Part shown: positions 1 to 8,051 of the stretch, piece after piece
Position numbering within the stretch: position 1 is the stretch's first letter
Layout: every line of letters begins with the position of its first letter
Source of the DNA: Oscillospiraceae bacterium
GTDB taxonomy: Bacteria; Bacillota; Clostridia; Oscillospirales; Ruminococcaceae
NCBI GenBank assembly: GCA_902772105.1
Contig: CACXZI010000031.1
Coordinates: 1 to 39,395, forward strand
Length of the DNA stretch: 39,395 nucleotides
Direction of reading: 5' to 3'
Program-made: the position numbers and the translations under genes
The notes under the pieces: generated by a model
Database searches by the model: none
The model's input: only the letters and a program-made list of their open reading frames with translations
What the model was told of the DNA's origin: nothing

Positions 1-147
1 TATAATATTTAAATTAATTGTTTTTTTCGTCAGGTAGAATTAATTTTCCCTTAGAATTCAAAATAATTTTAATTTTTTGATTAAATATCACTAATTCTTC
101 ACATTTAATTTTAATATTCTAAACTATTGCATGATCAAATTTTTAAT

Positions 148-2232
148 TTATTTTCTACTTATAAACATTCTTTTGTTTTGTTCTGCTTTTTTTAATTCCT
201 CTTCTAAATCATAATCTTCAAATTTTATAGTAAACCCGCCATATTTAAAAGAATCATTCTTTAAATTTTCTCCTTCAATTGAAAAATCAACCGGACATTT
301 AGATTCACCAACTTTATTTAAATTATTTAAAACCCTATATTTAAAATTAATTGTTTCTATAAAATTTTCAAATTTCTTAAAATAGTCAAAAATAGAAATA
401 GTATCTTTAGTTGTGATTTTTTTTAATTCTTTTGATAGCGCTTCAATTTCTTCTTTATTGAACCTTTTTTCTAAATATTGTTTAAAATCTTTTCTACTAC
501 ATACGTTTTTCTTTAAATTATCAAAATCACAAACATTAGCATTATCAAATTTTCGTTTTGTTACAATAATAGCTTGCCCAATAATTTTTTTTACTTTATA
601 TGCTATCTCCCTAGCATATTTTAATGCCTGTTCTTCATCCACACCCTTTGGAAAAACTATACTAAATCTAGTTTTTCTTAGCTCATCATTTTGTTCTCTT
701 GGAATAACAGTTCTCCTAATAATTTCTATTTTTTCATTTATATTACCAATATTATTAATATTTTTATATTCATCATTAACATTTATAGAAATATTGTCTA
801 ATACTGCATCAACAAAAACAAGCTTTTTAAATTCATCTGTAGCAAATTTAATCTGTTCAGCTTTTTCTTCACTATCTTCTAAAAACAAATATTTATCTAT
901 ATCTTCTCTTTTTATATTTTCTGGACTTTTTTGATTAGCTAAAAAAATAGCTTCTTTAATGTTAAAATCCTCAAATTGTATGTCTTTTACTTGTTTATCA
1001 TTTGTATCATATATCTTTAATCCATTATCATTTGATATATATAAATAATTATTTATGCTACGGCTAAAATTACGACCATTTTTAGATATATATTTTAACA
1101 CATAACCTAAACTTTGTATGAAATTATCTGGATCATCTAAATAAGAATAACAAAGATCATCTTTTTTTAATTGTTTTAACCCTTTTTCAATGTAATTCCA
1201 ATATCCATTAAAATCTTTATCATCTTCAAAATGCCGACTTTTTAAAAGCAAATCACTTTTTATATATTCAAAATCTAAATCACTAATATTTTTTAAATCT
1301 TCCCTTGTTTTAACAGCAGCATTTCCTAAAATCATTTTTGCTTTTATTGTTAATTCTTTTAAAAGTTCTTCGCCATTCAAATTTTCACTATCAAAAAATT
1401 CTTTGGGCATTTCAATGTTAACACAATTTTTTATTAATCTATCACCCATATTTTCGTAAACTCTTATATATCTGTCTCTTATATTAACATTACATTTTTC
1501 TTTTATTCCTTTCTTTTTTAAATATTTATCAATATATTTTTGATACATAAACTTAAAATTTTTCTTTAAATAATAATCCAATATATCTTTTTTATATTCA
1601 TCAACAATAAATTTTAATTTTTTCGGAATCGTCCAATCTTTTGTATTAGAATATTTAAAAAAATCAAAGCTGAATGGTTCTTTTAATAATTTAGATATTA
1701 TTGCTATCAAATATTCTTCACATAACTTTAACCTTTCATTGCTTTTTTCATTTTCTTTGTTATTGCTATTATCTTTATTTAAATTAACACTGTTTATATT
1801 TTCAAAACAAGATTTTTTTAATTTATTTTCAATTTTATTATTAAACATATTTCTTGCCATAAATTCATTATATGACATTAACCTTTCATTACTTTTTTCA
1901 TTTTCTTTGTTATTGCTATTATCTTTATTTAAATTAACACTGTTTATATTTTCAAAACAAGGTTTTTTTAATTTGTTTTCATTTTTATCAAAAAAATTAT
2001 TCTCTTGTTTCATTTTTTTCCCTAATAAAACATTTTCATTTTGTTTTACATCAAAAAAATTTAACCCAAAATTACTATCCCCTTCTTTTTTATTATTTTT
2101 TTCTTGCTTTTCATTTTTAGAAATAACATCTTTTTCAGTGTTGCCTTTTTCCATTGCAAAACAACCAATCGAAAAAATATTAAACATAATTAAAACAAAT
2201 AATCTAACTGCTATTTTTTTTAATCTACCCAT
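148..2232 (-). CDS. Secreted family protein, two A domains (694 aa)
   Basis: Function unknown; a member of the secreted paralogue family that fills this window. Residues 1-26 form a signal peptide (basic start, hydrophobic core, cleavage predicted after CFA). The mature N-terminus is Lys/Asn/Glu-rich and carries the family linear motif LLGKKMKQEN at about 69-78. A 35-residue block beginning ENKLKK is repeated at 84-118 and 134-168, exactly 50 residues apart. Two copies of domain A follow. The first starts at FIVDEYKK (about 208) and includes NAAVKT and DLCYSYL. The second starts at about 465, and the protein ends with the closing motif IKFEDYDLEEEL. It is closest to the 750-residue neighbour at 3069-5321, sharing an LLKEPF-FDFF lead-in to the first domain. 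The ATG has AAAGGAG upstream and a promoter at 2265-2293. I see no clear terminator after it. Confidence 0.85.
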   Translation of the reverse strand: MGRLKKIAVRLFVLIMFNIFSIGCFAMEKGNTEKDVISKNEKQEKNNKKEGDSNFGLNFFDVKQNENVLLGKKMKQENNFFDKNENKLKKPCFENINSVNLNKDNSNNKENEKSNERLMSYNEFMARNMFNNKIENKLKKSCFENINSVNLNKDNSNNKENEKSNERLKLCEEYLIAIISKLLKEPFSFDFFKYSNTKDWTIPKKLKFIVDEYKKDILDYYLKKNFKFMYQKYIDKYLKKKGIKEKCNVNIRDRYIRVYENMGDRLIKNCVNIEMPKEFFDSENLNGEELLKELTIKAKMILGNAAVKTREDLKNISDLDFEYIKSDLLLKSRHFEDDKDFNGYWNYIEKGLKQLKKDDLCYSYLDDPDNFIQSLGYVLKYISKNGRNFSRSINNYLYISNDNGLKIYDTNDKQVKDIQFEDFNIKEAIFLANQKSPENIKREDIDKYLFLEDSEEKAEQIKFATDEFKKLVFVDAVLDNISINVNDEYKNINNIGNINEKIEIIRRTVIPREQNDELRKTRFSIVFPKGVDEEQALKYAREIAYKVKKIIGQAIIVTKRKFDNANVCDFDNLKKNVCSRKDFKQYLEKRFNKEEIEALSKELKKITTKDTISIFDYFKKFENFIETINFKYRVLNNLNKVGESKCPVDFSIEGENLKNDSFKYGGFTIKFEDYDLEEELKKAEQNKRMFISRK
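1729..1980 (-). repeat. In-gene direct repeat, 150-bp spacing
   Basis: Two nearly identical copies of about 102 bp (1729-1830 and 1879-1980) encode the duplicated block beginning ENKLKK in the N-terminal region of the 694-residue protein. The reading frame is kept, so this is an in-frame duplication of disordered sequence. Confidence 0.85.
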
Positions 2233-2264
2233 TTTAAAACTCCTTTTTACTAATATTTTCTTAT

Positions 2265-2293
2265 ATTATACATTATTTGCTAAAATACAACAA
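2265..2293 (-). promoter_or_regulatory. Promoter of the 148-2232 gene
   Basis: Minus-strand -35 TTGTTG (2288-2293), 17-bp spacer, -10 TATAAT (2265-2270). An upstream TTTATGTAATTTT element (2305-2317) lies 11 bp beyond the -35, as at other family promoters. Confidence 0.75.
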
Positions 2294-2334
2294 TATAAAA
2301 ACATAAAATTACATAAAAAGGATTATTTTTCTAA

Positions 2335-2372
2335 AAAAATAAAGCATCTTCTAATTTAAAAGATGCCTTAAA
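2335..2372 (-). terminator. Rho-independent terminator (GCATCTT type)
   Basis: On the minus strand GCATCTT pairs with AAGATGC around a short AT loop, followed by a T-rich tail. It lies just downstream of the decayed copy at 2395-3010 and matches the terminator of the intact relative at 5481-7328, so it is probably that lost gene's terminator. It may now also end transcripts of the 3069-5321 gene. Confidence 0.75.
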
Positions 2373-2394
2373 ATTTTTATTTATTTTGTTAGTG

Positions 2395-3010
2395 TTCTAA
2401 ATTTTTAAATTCATATTTTGTTTTTTCTTTCCAATATTTAAAATATTCTTTTTTTCTTCTTCTGTTGTTAATTTTGTCCTCAAATTTAAAATAATATTTT
2501 TTAAACCATTTTTATTAATTCTATCTTTTTTATATAACCTTCTATTTATAAAACCTAAAAAATTTTAATTCTCTTGTCTTTAAAGTCAATAGATTTTTTT
2601 AAATATTTAACTACTTGTTCAAAAACGTCTTTTCTTTGTTTACGGAAAATAGGACCAAGCCCATGAGCTACCTCCTTATACTTCTTATTAAAATCAGCAA
2701 AAACATTATAAACATATAAACCTAAATTATTAGCTTTTTTTCTAAATCCACACAAATTAAGTTTCCTACTTCATCAGGGTAGAAATAATCTTTAATTAAA
2801 TAAAAAAACTTCATCTTCTATCCATTCCATGTTTTTTTCGCAAATTACCTTATAATCAAAACTCACCAAATCTTTAAAATTTTTAATGAAACTATCTGAA
2901 CTATCAAAAGCCTTTAATTTTTCTTGATATTCTTCATTGTCTTTAGCATTTAAAAATTTTTTTCAAAACATATTTATCTAACAAATTTTAATTCTTTCTT
3001 CTAATTTTTT
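2395..3010 (-). pseudogene. Decayed C-terminal copy of the 615-aa family protein
   Basis: The minus strand holds fragments that match the C-terminal half of the protein at 5481-7328. The longest open piece (2555-2755) reads through NKKY, FRKQRK, VFEQVVKYL and IDFKDKRIK, against NKKY, FTKQRK, VFEQVVKYL and IDFKDERIK in the intact gene. Further upstream, about 2760-3000 matches the segment coding for the YFYPDE region and the LKAFDSSDSFIKNFKDLV region. Frameshifts and stops break the frame repeatedly and there is no signal peptide or start. The remnant retains its terminator (2335-2372). It sits directly against the stop of the 3069-5321 gene, which suggests a recombination joint there. Confidence 0.85.
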
Positions 3011-3068
3011 TCACTCATTAAAATATTAAAAATATTTGATTTTTCTTTATGATTTTAACTTTAATTTA

Positions 3069-5321
3069 TTATTTTATTTCCTTTCCAATCATAAATATTT
3101 TTTTGTTTTGTTCTTTTTTTAATTCTTTTTCAAAATTATAATTTTTATCAAAATATATTTTGAGTTTGTTTGGTTTATTAATTTTTTCTTCCCAATATTC
3201 ATAATTTAAATCTTTTCCATAAATCAAAGGCCCAATTGAATGTTCCGATTTTCCCAACCTATTTTTCTTATTCTCTATAGTACATTTAAAATTAATTGTA
3301 TCTATAAAATTTTCAAATTTTTTAAAATAGTCAAAAACAGAAAGAACATCTTTAACACTAATTTTTTCTAATTCTTCAAACACTGTTTTAATTTCTTCTT
3401 TGTTCAATCTTTTTTTTGCATAATTTAAAAAATCTTTTCTATAAAGTTTTTCCTTTACTAAATTATGAAAAGCAGAATAATTAGCACCACCAATATTTTG
3501 TGCTGTTTTAATAATAGCTTGCCCAATAATCTGTTTTATTTTAGATGTTATTTCTTTTGAATGTTCAATTACTTTATTCTCTTCCACTTCAATCGGAAAA
3601 ACTATAGTAAATGCAGTCTTTCTTAATTCATCGCTATATTCTTTTGACTCAATAGATTTACAATAAAGTGTGATTAATTCTTTGTTAAAAATATTTTTAT
3701 TAATATTATCTTTAATATGTTTATATAATTCCTCAACAAAAACAAGCTTTTTAAATTCATTTTTAACAAGATCAACCTGTTTTTCTTTTTCACCTTTATC
3801 TTTTAATAACATATATCCATATATATCTTCTTTTTTTATATTTTCTGGATTTTTTTGATTAGCTAAAGAAATAGCTTCTTTAATATTAAATTCTTCAAAT
3901 TGTATATCATTTACTTCTTCATTTCCTTTATATGTTTTTAACCCATTGTCATTTAATATATGTAAATAATCACTTGCTTCCACTTCAAGATGTTGATTAT
4001 AACTATTTCTGCTTTTAAACGCATAACCCACATATTGTATAAAATTATCTATATTATATAAATAAGAATAACAAAGATCTTCTTTTTTTAAATTTTTTAA
4101 ACCTTCATTAATATATTGCCTATAACCTCTAAATTCCTCATCTTTTTCAAAATGTCGTCTTTTTTGTAACAAAGTACCTTTCACATCTTCAAATTCTTCA
4201 TCACTAATATTTTTTAAATCTTCCATTGTTTTAACAGCAGCATTTCCTAATATTACTTTTGCTTTTATTGTTAACTCTTTCAAAAGTTCTTTAAAATCAA
4301 CATTTTTATCATCAAAAACTTGACAAGGTATAATAACATAAAAATAATTTTTTAATAGTTTACAGCTATGAGATTGAAAAAATTTATCCTTTATACTAAA
4401 ACTATATTTTTCTTCTATCCCTTTCTTTTCTAAATATCTATCAATATATATTTGATACATCAACTTAAAATTTTCCCTTAAAAAATAATCTAATATATCT
4501 TTTTTATATCCATCAACAATAAATTTTAATTTTTCCGAAATATCCCAATTATCTGTATCTGAATCTTTAAAAAAATCAAAGTTAAACGGTTCTTTTAATA
4601 ATTTAGATATTCTTTCTATAATTTTTTTTTCATCCACCTTAGCTTTATTAATACTTTTTTTATTCAAAGATTCTGAAGAACCATTTATAATATTATAAAT
4701 TTTTTCAAAACTAAAATCTTTTAAATCTTTATCTCCTCTCACATTTTCTACAAAAAAAGAAGGCTCAATTTCAACTACTACATTATCATCTTTTTTTATA
4801 TCATCACCTTCAGAATTTTCTGGTTTAAACTTAGAAAAATCAAAATTTTCATTTTCTTTGCTATTTTTATTATCATCTTTTTCTTTTATAAAGTTAATAT
4901 TATTTATATTTTCAAAACAAGGTTCTTTTAATTTATTTTCAATTATTATATTATCATCTTTTTTTATATCATCACCTTCAGAATCTTCTGGTTTAAACTT
5001 AAAATCTTCTGGTTTAAAATTAAAAAAATTATCTTCTTGTTTTTCTGGCTTTATTTTTTTACCTAATAAAAAATTTTCATTTTGATTTGTTCCAAAAAAA
5101 CTAAATTTCCCCTCTGAATTATTTTTATCCACATCTAAAGGAAATGATTTTAAACCATATTTATCATTCTTTTTTTTGCTATTATTTTTTTCTTGTTTTT
5201 CATTTTTATGAATAACACTTTTTCTAATATTCCCTTTTTTCATCGCAAAACAACCAATCGAAACTGCATTAAATGCAATTAATGTTGCCATCCCAACTGC
5301 TATTTTTTTAAATCCTCTCAT
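3069..5321 (-). CDS. Secreted family protein, two A domains (750 aa)
   Basis: Function unknown. The signal peptide (1-26) ends GCFA-MKK. The family motif LLGKKIKPE is at 85-93. The disordered region contains a repeated acidic block, SEGDDIKKDDN, at about 114-124 and 170-180, plus one copy of the NKLKEPCFENIN block also found in the 148-2232 protein. Domain A copy 1 spans about 265-480, with ILGNAAVKT (357-365), DLCYSYL (415-421), an NDNGL motif and the closing IQFEEFNI. Copy 2 starts near FKKLVFVE (523) and ends with IYFDKNYNFEKEL near the C-terminus. No membrane anchor or sortase motif is visible. AAAGGAG precedes the ATG and the promoter is at 5354-5382. The gene abuts the decayed copy at 2395-3010. 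Confidence 0.85.
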   Translation of the reverse strand: MRGFKKIAVGMATLIAFNAVSIGCFAMKKGNIRKSVIHKNEKQEKNNSKKKNDKYGLKSFPLDVDKNNSEGKFSFFGTNQNENFLLGKKIKPEKQEDNFFNFKPEDFKFKPEDSEGDDIKKDDNIIIENKLKEPCFENINNINFIKEKDDNKNSKENENFDFSKFKPENSEGDDIKKDDNVVVEIEPSFFVENVRGDKDLKDFSFEKIYNIINGSSESLNKKSINKAKVDEKKIIERISKLLKEPFNFDFFKDSDTDNWDISEKLKFIVDGYKKDILDYFLRENFKLMYQIYIDRYLEKKGIEEKYSFSIKDKFFQSHSCKLLKNYFYVIIPCQVFDDKNVDFKELLKELTIKAKVILGNAAVKTMEDLKNISDEEFEDVKGTLLQKRRHFEKDEEFRGYRQYINEGLKNLKKEDLCYSYLYNIDNFIQYVGYAFKSRNSYNQHLEVEASDYLHILNDNGLKTYKGNEEVNDIQFEEFNIKEAISLANQKNPENIKKEDIYGYMLLKDKGEKEKQVDLVKNEFKKLVFVEELYKHIKDNINKNIFNKELITLYCKSIESKEYSDELRKTAFTIVFPIEVEENKVIEHSKEITSKIKQIIGQAIIKTAQNIGGANYSAFHNLVKEKLYRKDFLNYAKKRLNKEEIKTVFEELEKISVKDVLSVFDYFKKFENFIDTINFKCTIENKKNRLGKSEHSIGPLIYGKDLNYEYWEEKINKPNKLKIYFDKNYNFEKELKKEQNKKIFMIGKEIK

Positions 5322-5353
5322 TTTAAAACTCCTTTTTATTTAAATTTTTCTAC

Positions 5354-5382
5354 ATTATACATTATTAAACAAAATGCGACAA
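5354..5382 (-). promoter_or_regulatory. Promoter of the 3069-5321 gene
   Basis: Minus-strand -35 TTGTCG (5377-5382), 17-bp spacer, -10 TATAAT (5354-5359). The element TTTTATGTAATTT (5394-5406) lies 11 bp upstream of the -35. Confidence 0.8.
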
Positions 5383-5428
5383 TATAGATTACAAAATTAC
5401 ATAAAAAAGGATTATTTTTCTAATAAAA

Positions 5429-5464
5429 TGAAAAAAAGCATCTTCTAATTTAAAAGATGCTTTA
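5429..5464 (-). terminator. Terminator of the 5481-7328 gene
   Basis: On the minus strand AAAGCATCTT pairs with AAGATGCTTT and is followed by a run of seven T. It begins about 15 bases after the stop codon. Confidence 0.85.
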
Positions 5465-5480
5465 AAACTTTTAATTTGTT

Positions 5481-7328
5481 TTATTCATTTTTTAAAATTT
5501 CAACGTTATATTTTGCTTTTTCTTTCCAATGTTTAAAATATTCTTTTTCCCCTTTTTCTGTATTTAATCTTGTCCTCAAATTTAAAAAAATATTTTTTAA
5601 ACAACTTTTATCAATTACATCTTTTTTAAATTGAGCATTTCTGTTTAAATATTTTAATAAATTTTTAATTCTCTCATCCTTAAAATCAATAGGTTTGTTT
5701 AAATATTTAACCACCTGTTCAAAAACATATTTCCTTTGTTTAGTGAAAACATAACCAAGCCCACCAACCATCTCCTTTCCAGATTTCGTTTTAATATTAT
5801 ACTTCTTATTAAAATTAGAAAAAATATTATAAACATATTCACCTAATTTACTATTCTTTGCTTCTAATTCAACACAAATTGAGTTTTTATCTTCATCAGG
5901 GTAGAAATAATCTTTAGCTAAATAAAAGAAAACTTCATCTTCTACAAATTCCATATTTCTTCCGCCATACAAAGCGTAATTAAAATTTACCAAATCCTTA
6001 AAATTTTTAATGAAACTATCTGAACTATCAAAAGCCTTTAATTTTTCTTTTAAACTATTAATATTCTCGTCTAATTTTTTTTGATACCCTTTATTGTCTT
6101 TAATTTTTAAAAAATTTTTTAAACCTTCTCGATCTTTATCTAATAATTCTTTTTTTAAATCTTCATAAATTTTTTCTAAAGTCCCATAAAAAAATCCATT
6201 CTTCCAAAAACCATTTTCATCTTTATATCCTTCAAAAAAACGTCTTATAACACTTCTAATTTCTTCTTTTTTATTGAAATCAAGTTTATCATCAAAAAAA
6301 ACACAAAGACCATAAATAGGTTTATCTTCATTTAATAAATTACTTTTTTTTAAATTAACTCTTAAAAATTTCAATAACCTAGTATTTGGATTTTCTCTTA
6401 AAACTTCACTTATTTTTTCATTGGTTAAACCTTGTATTAAATAATTATTTAATAAATATCTTATTATATTAATTTCTGTTTCATTAAATTTATTATTTTT
6501 ATCTTTTTCTAAATCGTTTTTCTCATCATCATTTAATTTAACCAATTGTTCTGTTTTAGATGATATTGTTTCATCATTATTTTTAATAACATCATCACCT
6601 GATTTTTCTTCACTTATTATTTTTCTATCCGAAACAATGTTATTAATATTTTCATTATTATTTTCATCATTATTTTTGTAGTTAATTAATTTCATATTAT
6701 TTAAACTAAATAAATTAAATTTATTACTATTGTTATTATAATTACCATAACGAAATAAATTGAAATTATTCTTACCTAGTTGGTTTATATTTTTAATAGG
6801 ATTTACAATATTATTTTTATTAAAAATTAAATGTTGACATGGATTTATAATACTATTTTTTCCGTTGTTGCATATATCTTTCAAATCATAACCAAACATT
6901 TTATCTTTGTCATTATCTAAACTTTCAATATCATCTTCTTCATCACTAACATAACTATAATTAAATGTTTTATTGTTCTCCTGCTTTGATATTTCCTTAC
7001 AATCATCTTCTTCATCACTATCACTTAATAAAGAACTTTCTTCTTGCTTTTCTGGCTTTATTTTTTTGCCTAGTAAAACATTTTCATTTTGTTTTACACC
7101 AAAAAAATTATATTCTTCCTCTGAATTGTTGTCATCATCATCTAAACAGAACAATACTGAACTTAATTTATGATTCCTTTTTTTACCATTATTTTTTTCT
7201 TGTTTTTCATTTTTAGAAATAAAATTTTTTCCAGTATTCCCTTTTTTCATCGCAAAACAACCAATCGAAATAACATTAAATGAAATTAATGTTGCTATCC
7301 CAACTGCTATTTTTTTAAATCCTCTCAT
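5481..7328 (-). CDS. Secreted family protein with module B (615 aa)
   Basis: Function unknown. The signal peptide (1-26) ends GCFA-MKK and the family motif LLGKKIKPE is at 85-93, both very close to the 3069-5321 protein. Long Asp/Glu and Asn tracts follow (residues 100-285). The C-terminal half differs from domain A. It begins at about 285 with an INIIRYLLNNYL helix and a LCVFFDDKLD strand-like segment, which resembles parts of the proteins at 26178 and 36554 (called module B here; a weak match by eye). The rest includes FFYLAKDYFYPDED, VFEQVVKYL and a charged end. It appears to be the parent type for the decayed copies at 2395-3010 and, in part, 7500-7860. Promoter at 7361-7389, terminator at 5429-5464. 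Confidence 0.85.
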   Translation of the reverse strand: MRGFKKIAVGIATLISFNVISIGCFAMKKGNTGKNFISKNEKQEKNNGKKRNHKLSSVLFCLDDDDNNSEEEYNFFGVKQNENVLLGKKIKPEKQEESSLLSDSDEEDDCKEISKQENNKTFNYSYVSDEEDDIESLDNDKDKMFGYDLKDICNNGKNSIINPCQHLIFNKNNIVNPIKNINQLGKNNFNLFRYGNYNNNSNKFNLFSLNNMKLINYKNNDENNNENINNIVSDRKIISEEKSGDDVIKNNDETISSKTEQLVKLNDDEKNDLEKDKNNKFNETEINIIRYLLNNYLIQGLTNEKISEVLRENPNTRLLKFLRVNLKKSNLLNEDKPIYGLCVFFDDKLDFNKKEEIRSVIRRFFEGYKDENGFWKNGFFYGTLEKIYEDLKKELLDKDREGLKNFLKIKDNKGYQKKLDENINSLKEKLKAFDSSDSFIKNFKDLVNFNYALYGGRNMEFVEDEVFFYLAKDYFYPDEDKNSICVELEAKNSKLGEYVYNIFSNFNKKYNIKTKSGKEMVGGLGYVFTKQRKYVFEQVVKYLNKPIDFKDERIKNLLKYLNRNAQFKKDVIDKSCLKNIFLNLRTRLNTEKGEKEYFKHWKEKAKYNVEILKNE

Positions 7329-7360
7329 TTTAAAACTCCTTTTTGTTTAAATTTTCTTAC

Positions 7361-7389
7361 ATTATACATTATTAGACATAATATGACAA
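7361..7389 (-). promoter_or_regulatory. Promoter of the 5481-7328 gene
   Basis: Minus-strand -35 TTGTCA (7384-7389), 17-bp spacer, -10 TATAAT (7361-7366). The element TTTTATGTAATTT (7401-7413) lies 11 bp upstream. Confidence 0.8.
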
Positions 7390-7499
7390 TATAGACTTAT
7401 AAATTACATAAAAATGGATATTGTTCTAAAAGATAAAAAATAAAGCATCTTCTAATTTGAAATACTTTAAAACTTTTAAATTTATATTTTAATTTTCAC

Positions 7500-7860
7500 T
7501 TTAATTTATTATTTTATTTTTTAGTTATAAACATTTTTTTGTTTTGTTCTTTTTTCTTAATTCTTCTTCAAAATTATAATTTTTATCAAAATATATTTTA
7601 AGTTTGTTTAATTCCTCAGCTTTTTCTCCCTAATATTTAAAATATTCTTCTTTCCCTTTTTCTAAATTTAACCTTTCCATAAAATTAAAATAATATTTTC
7701 TAAACCATTTTTATTAATTCCATCTTTTTTAAATATAACACTTCTTTTATAAAGCCTAATAAATTTTAATTCTTCCACCTTTAAAATCAATAGGTTTTTC
7801 TAAATATTCGACTAATTTTAAAAACATATTTTCTTTTTCTTCGTGATTTTCTAATTTTTC
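7500..7860 (-). pseudogene. Chimeric pseudogene built from two family 3' ends
   Basis: Minus strand. Bases 7500-7620 match the 3' end of the 3069-5321 gene (the segment coding for KIYFDKNYNFEKELKK and following residues). Bases 7625-7850 match the 3' end of the 5481-7328 gene (the HWKEKAKY to DFKDERIK coding region). Both parts carry frameshifts and stops, and no start or signal peptide remains. Degraded terminator-like sequences flank it (near 7443-7475 and 7893-7918). The order of the fragments suggests recombination between paralogues followed by decay. Confidence 0.75.
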
Positions 7861-7959
7861 AGCTTAATTTAAAATAATCGCAATAAATAAAAGCATCATC
7901 TATTAAAAAATATCTTAAAATTTTTTAATTTCAAATTTTATAATTTTTTTCAAGGTTTG

Positions 7960-7988
7960 TTGACAAGTTATACAGAAGATTGTAGAAT
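7960..7988 (+). promoter_or_regulatory. Promoter of the 8052-10178 gene
   Basis: -35 TTGACA (7960-7965), 17-bp spacer, -10 TAGAAT (7983-7988). This is the only family promoter with the textbook TTGACA rather than a TTGTCA-like -35. Confidence 0.75.
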
Positions 7989-8051
7989 TAACGAACAATT
8001 GAAAATAAGATATAAATTGATATATGTTTATAGAGGAAAAGGAGTTTTTTT

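Noticed and set aside
1-147. Gene or terminator at the left edge
   Set aside because: No supported frame or clear hairpin with a T run; nothing could be assigned.
2555-2755. 66-aa minus-strand frame as a real small gene
   Set aside because: It is a fragment of the decayed 5481-like copy, with no ribosome site or signal peptide, and its sequence aligns inside the parent protein.
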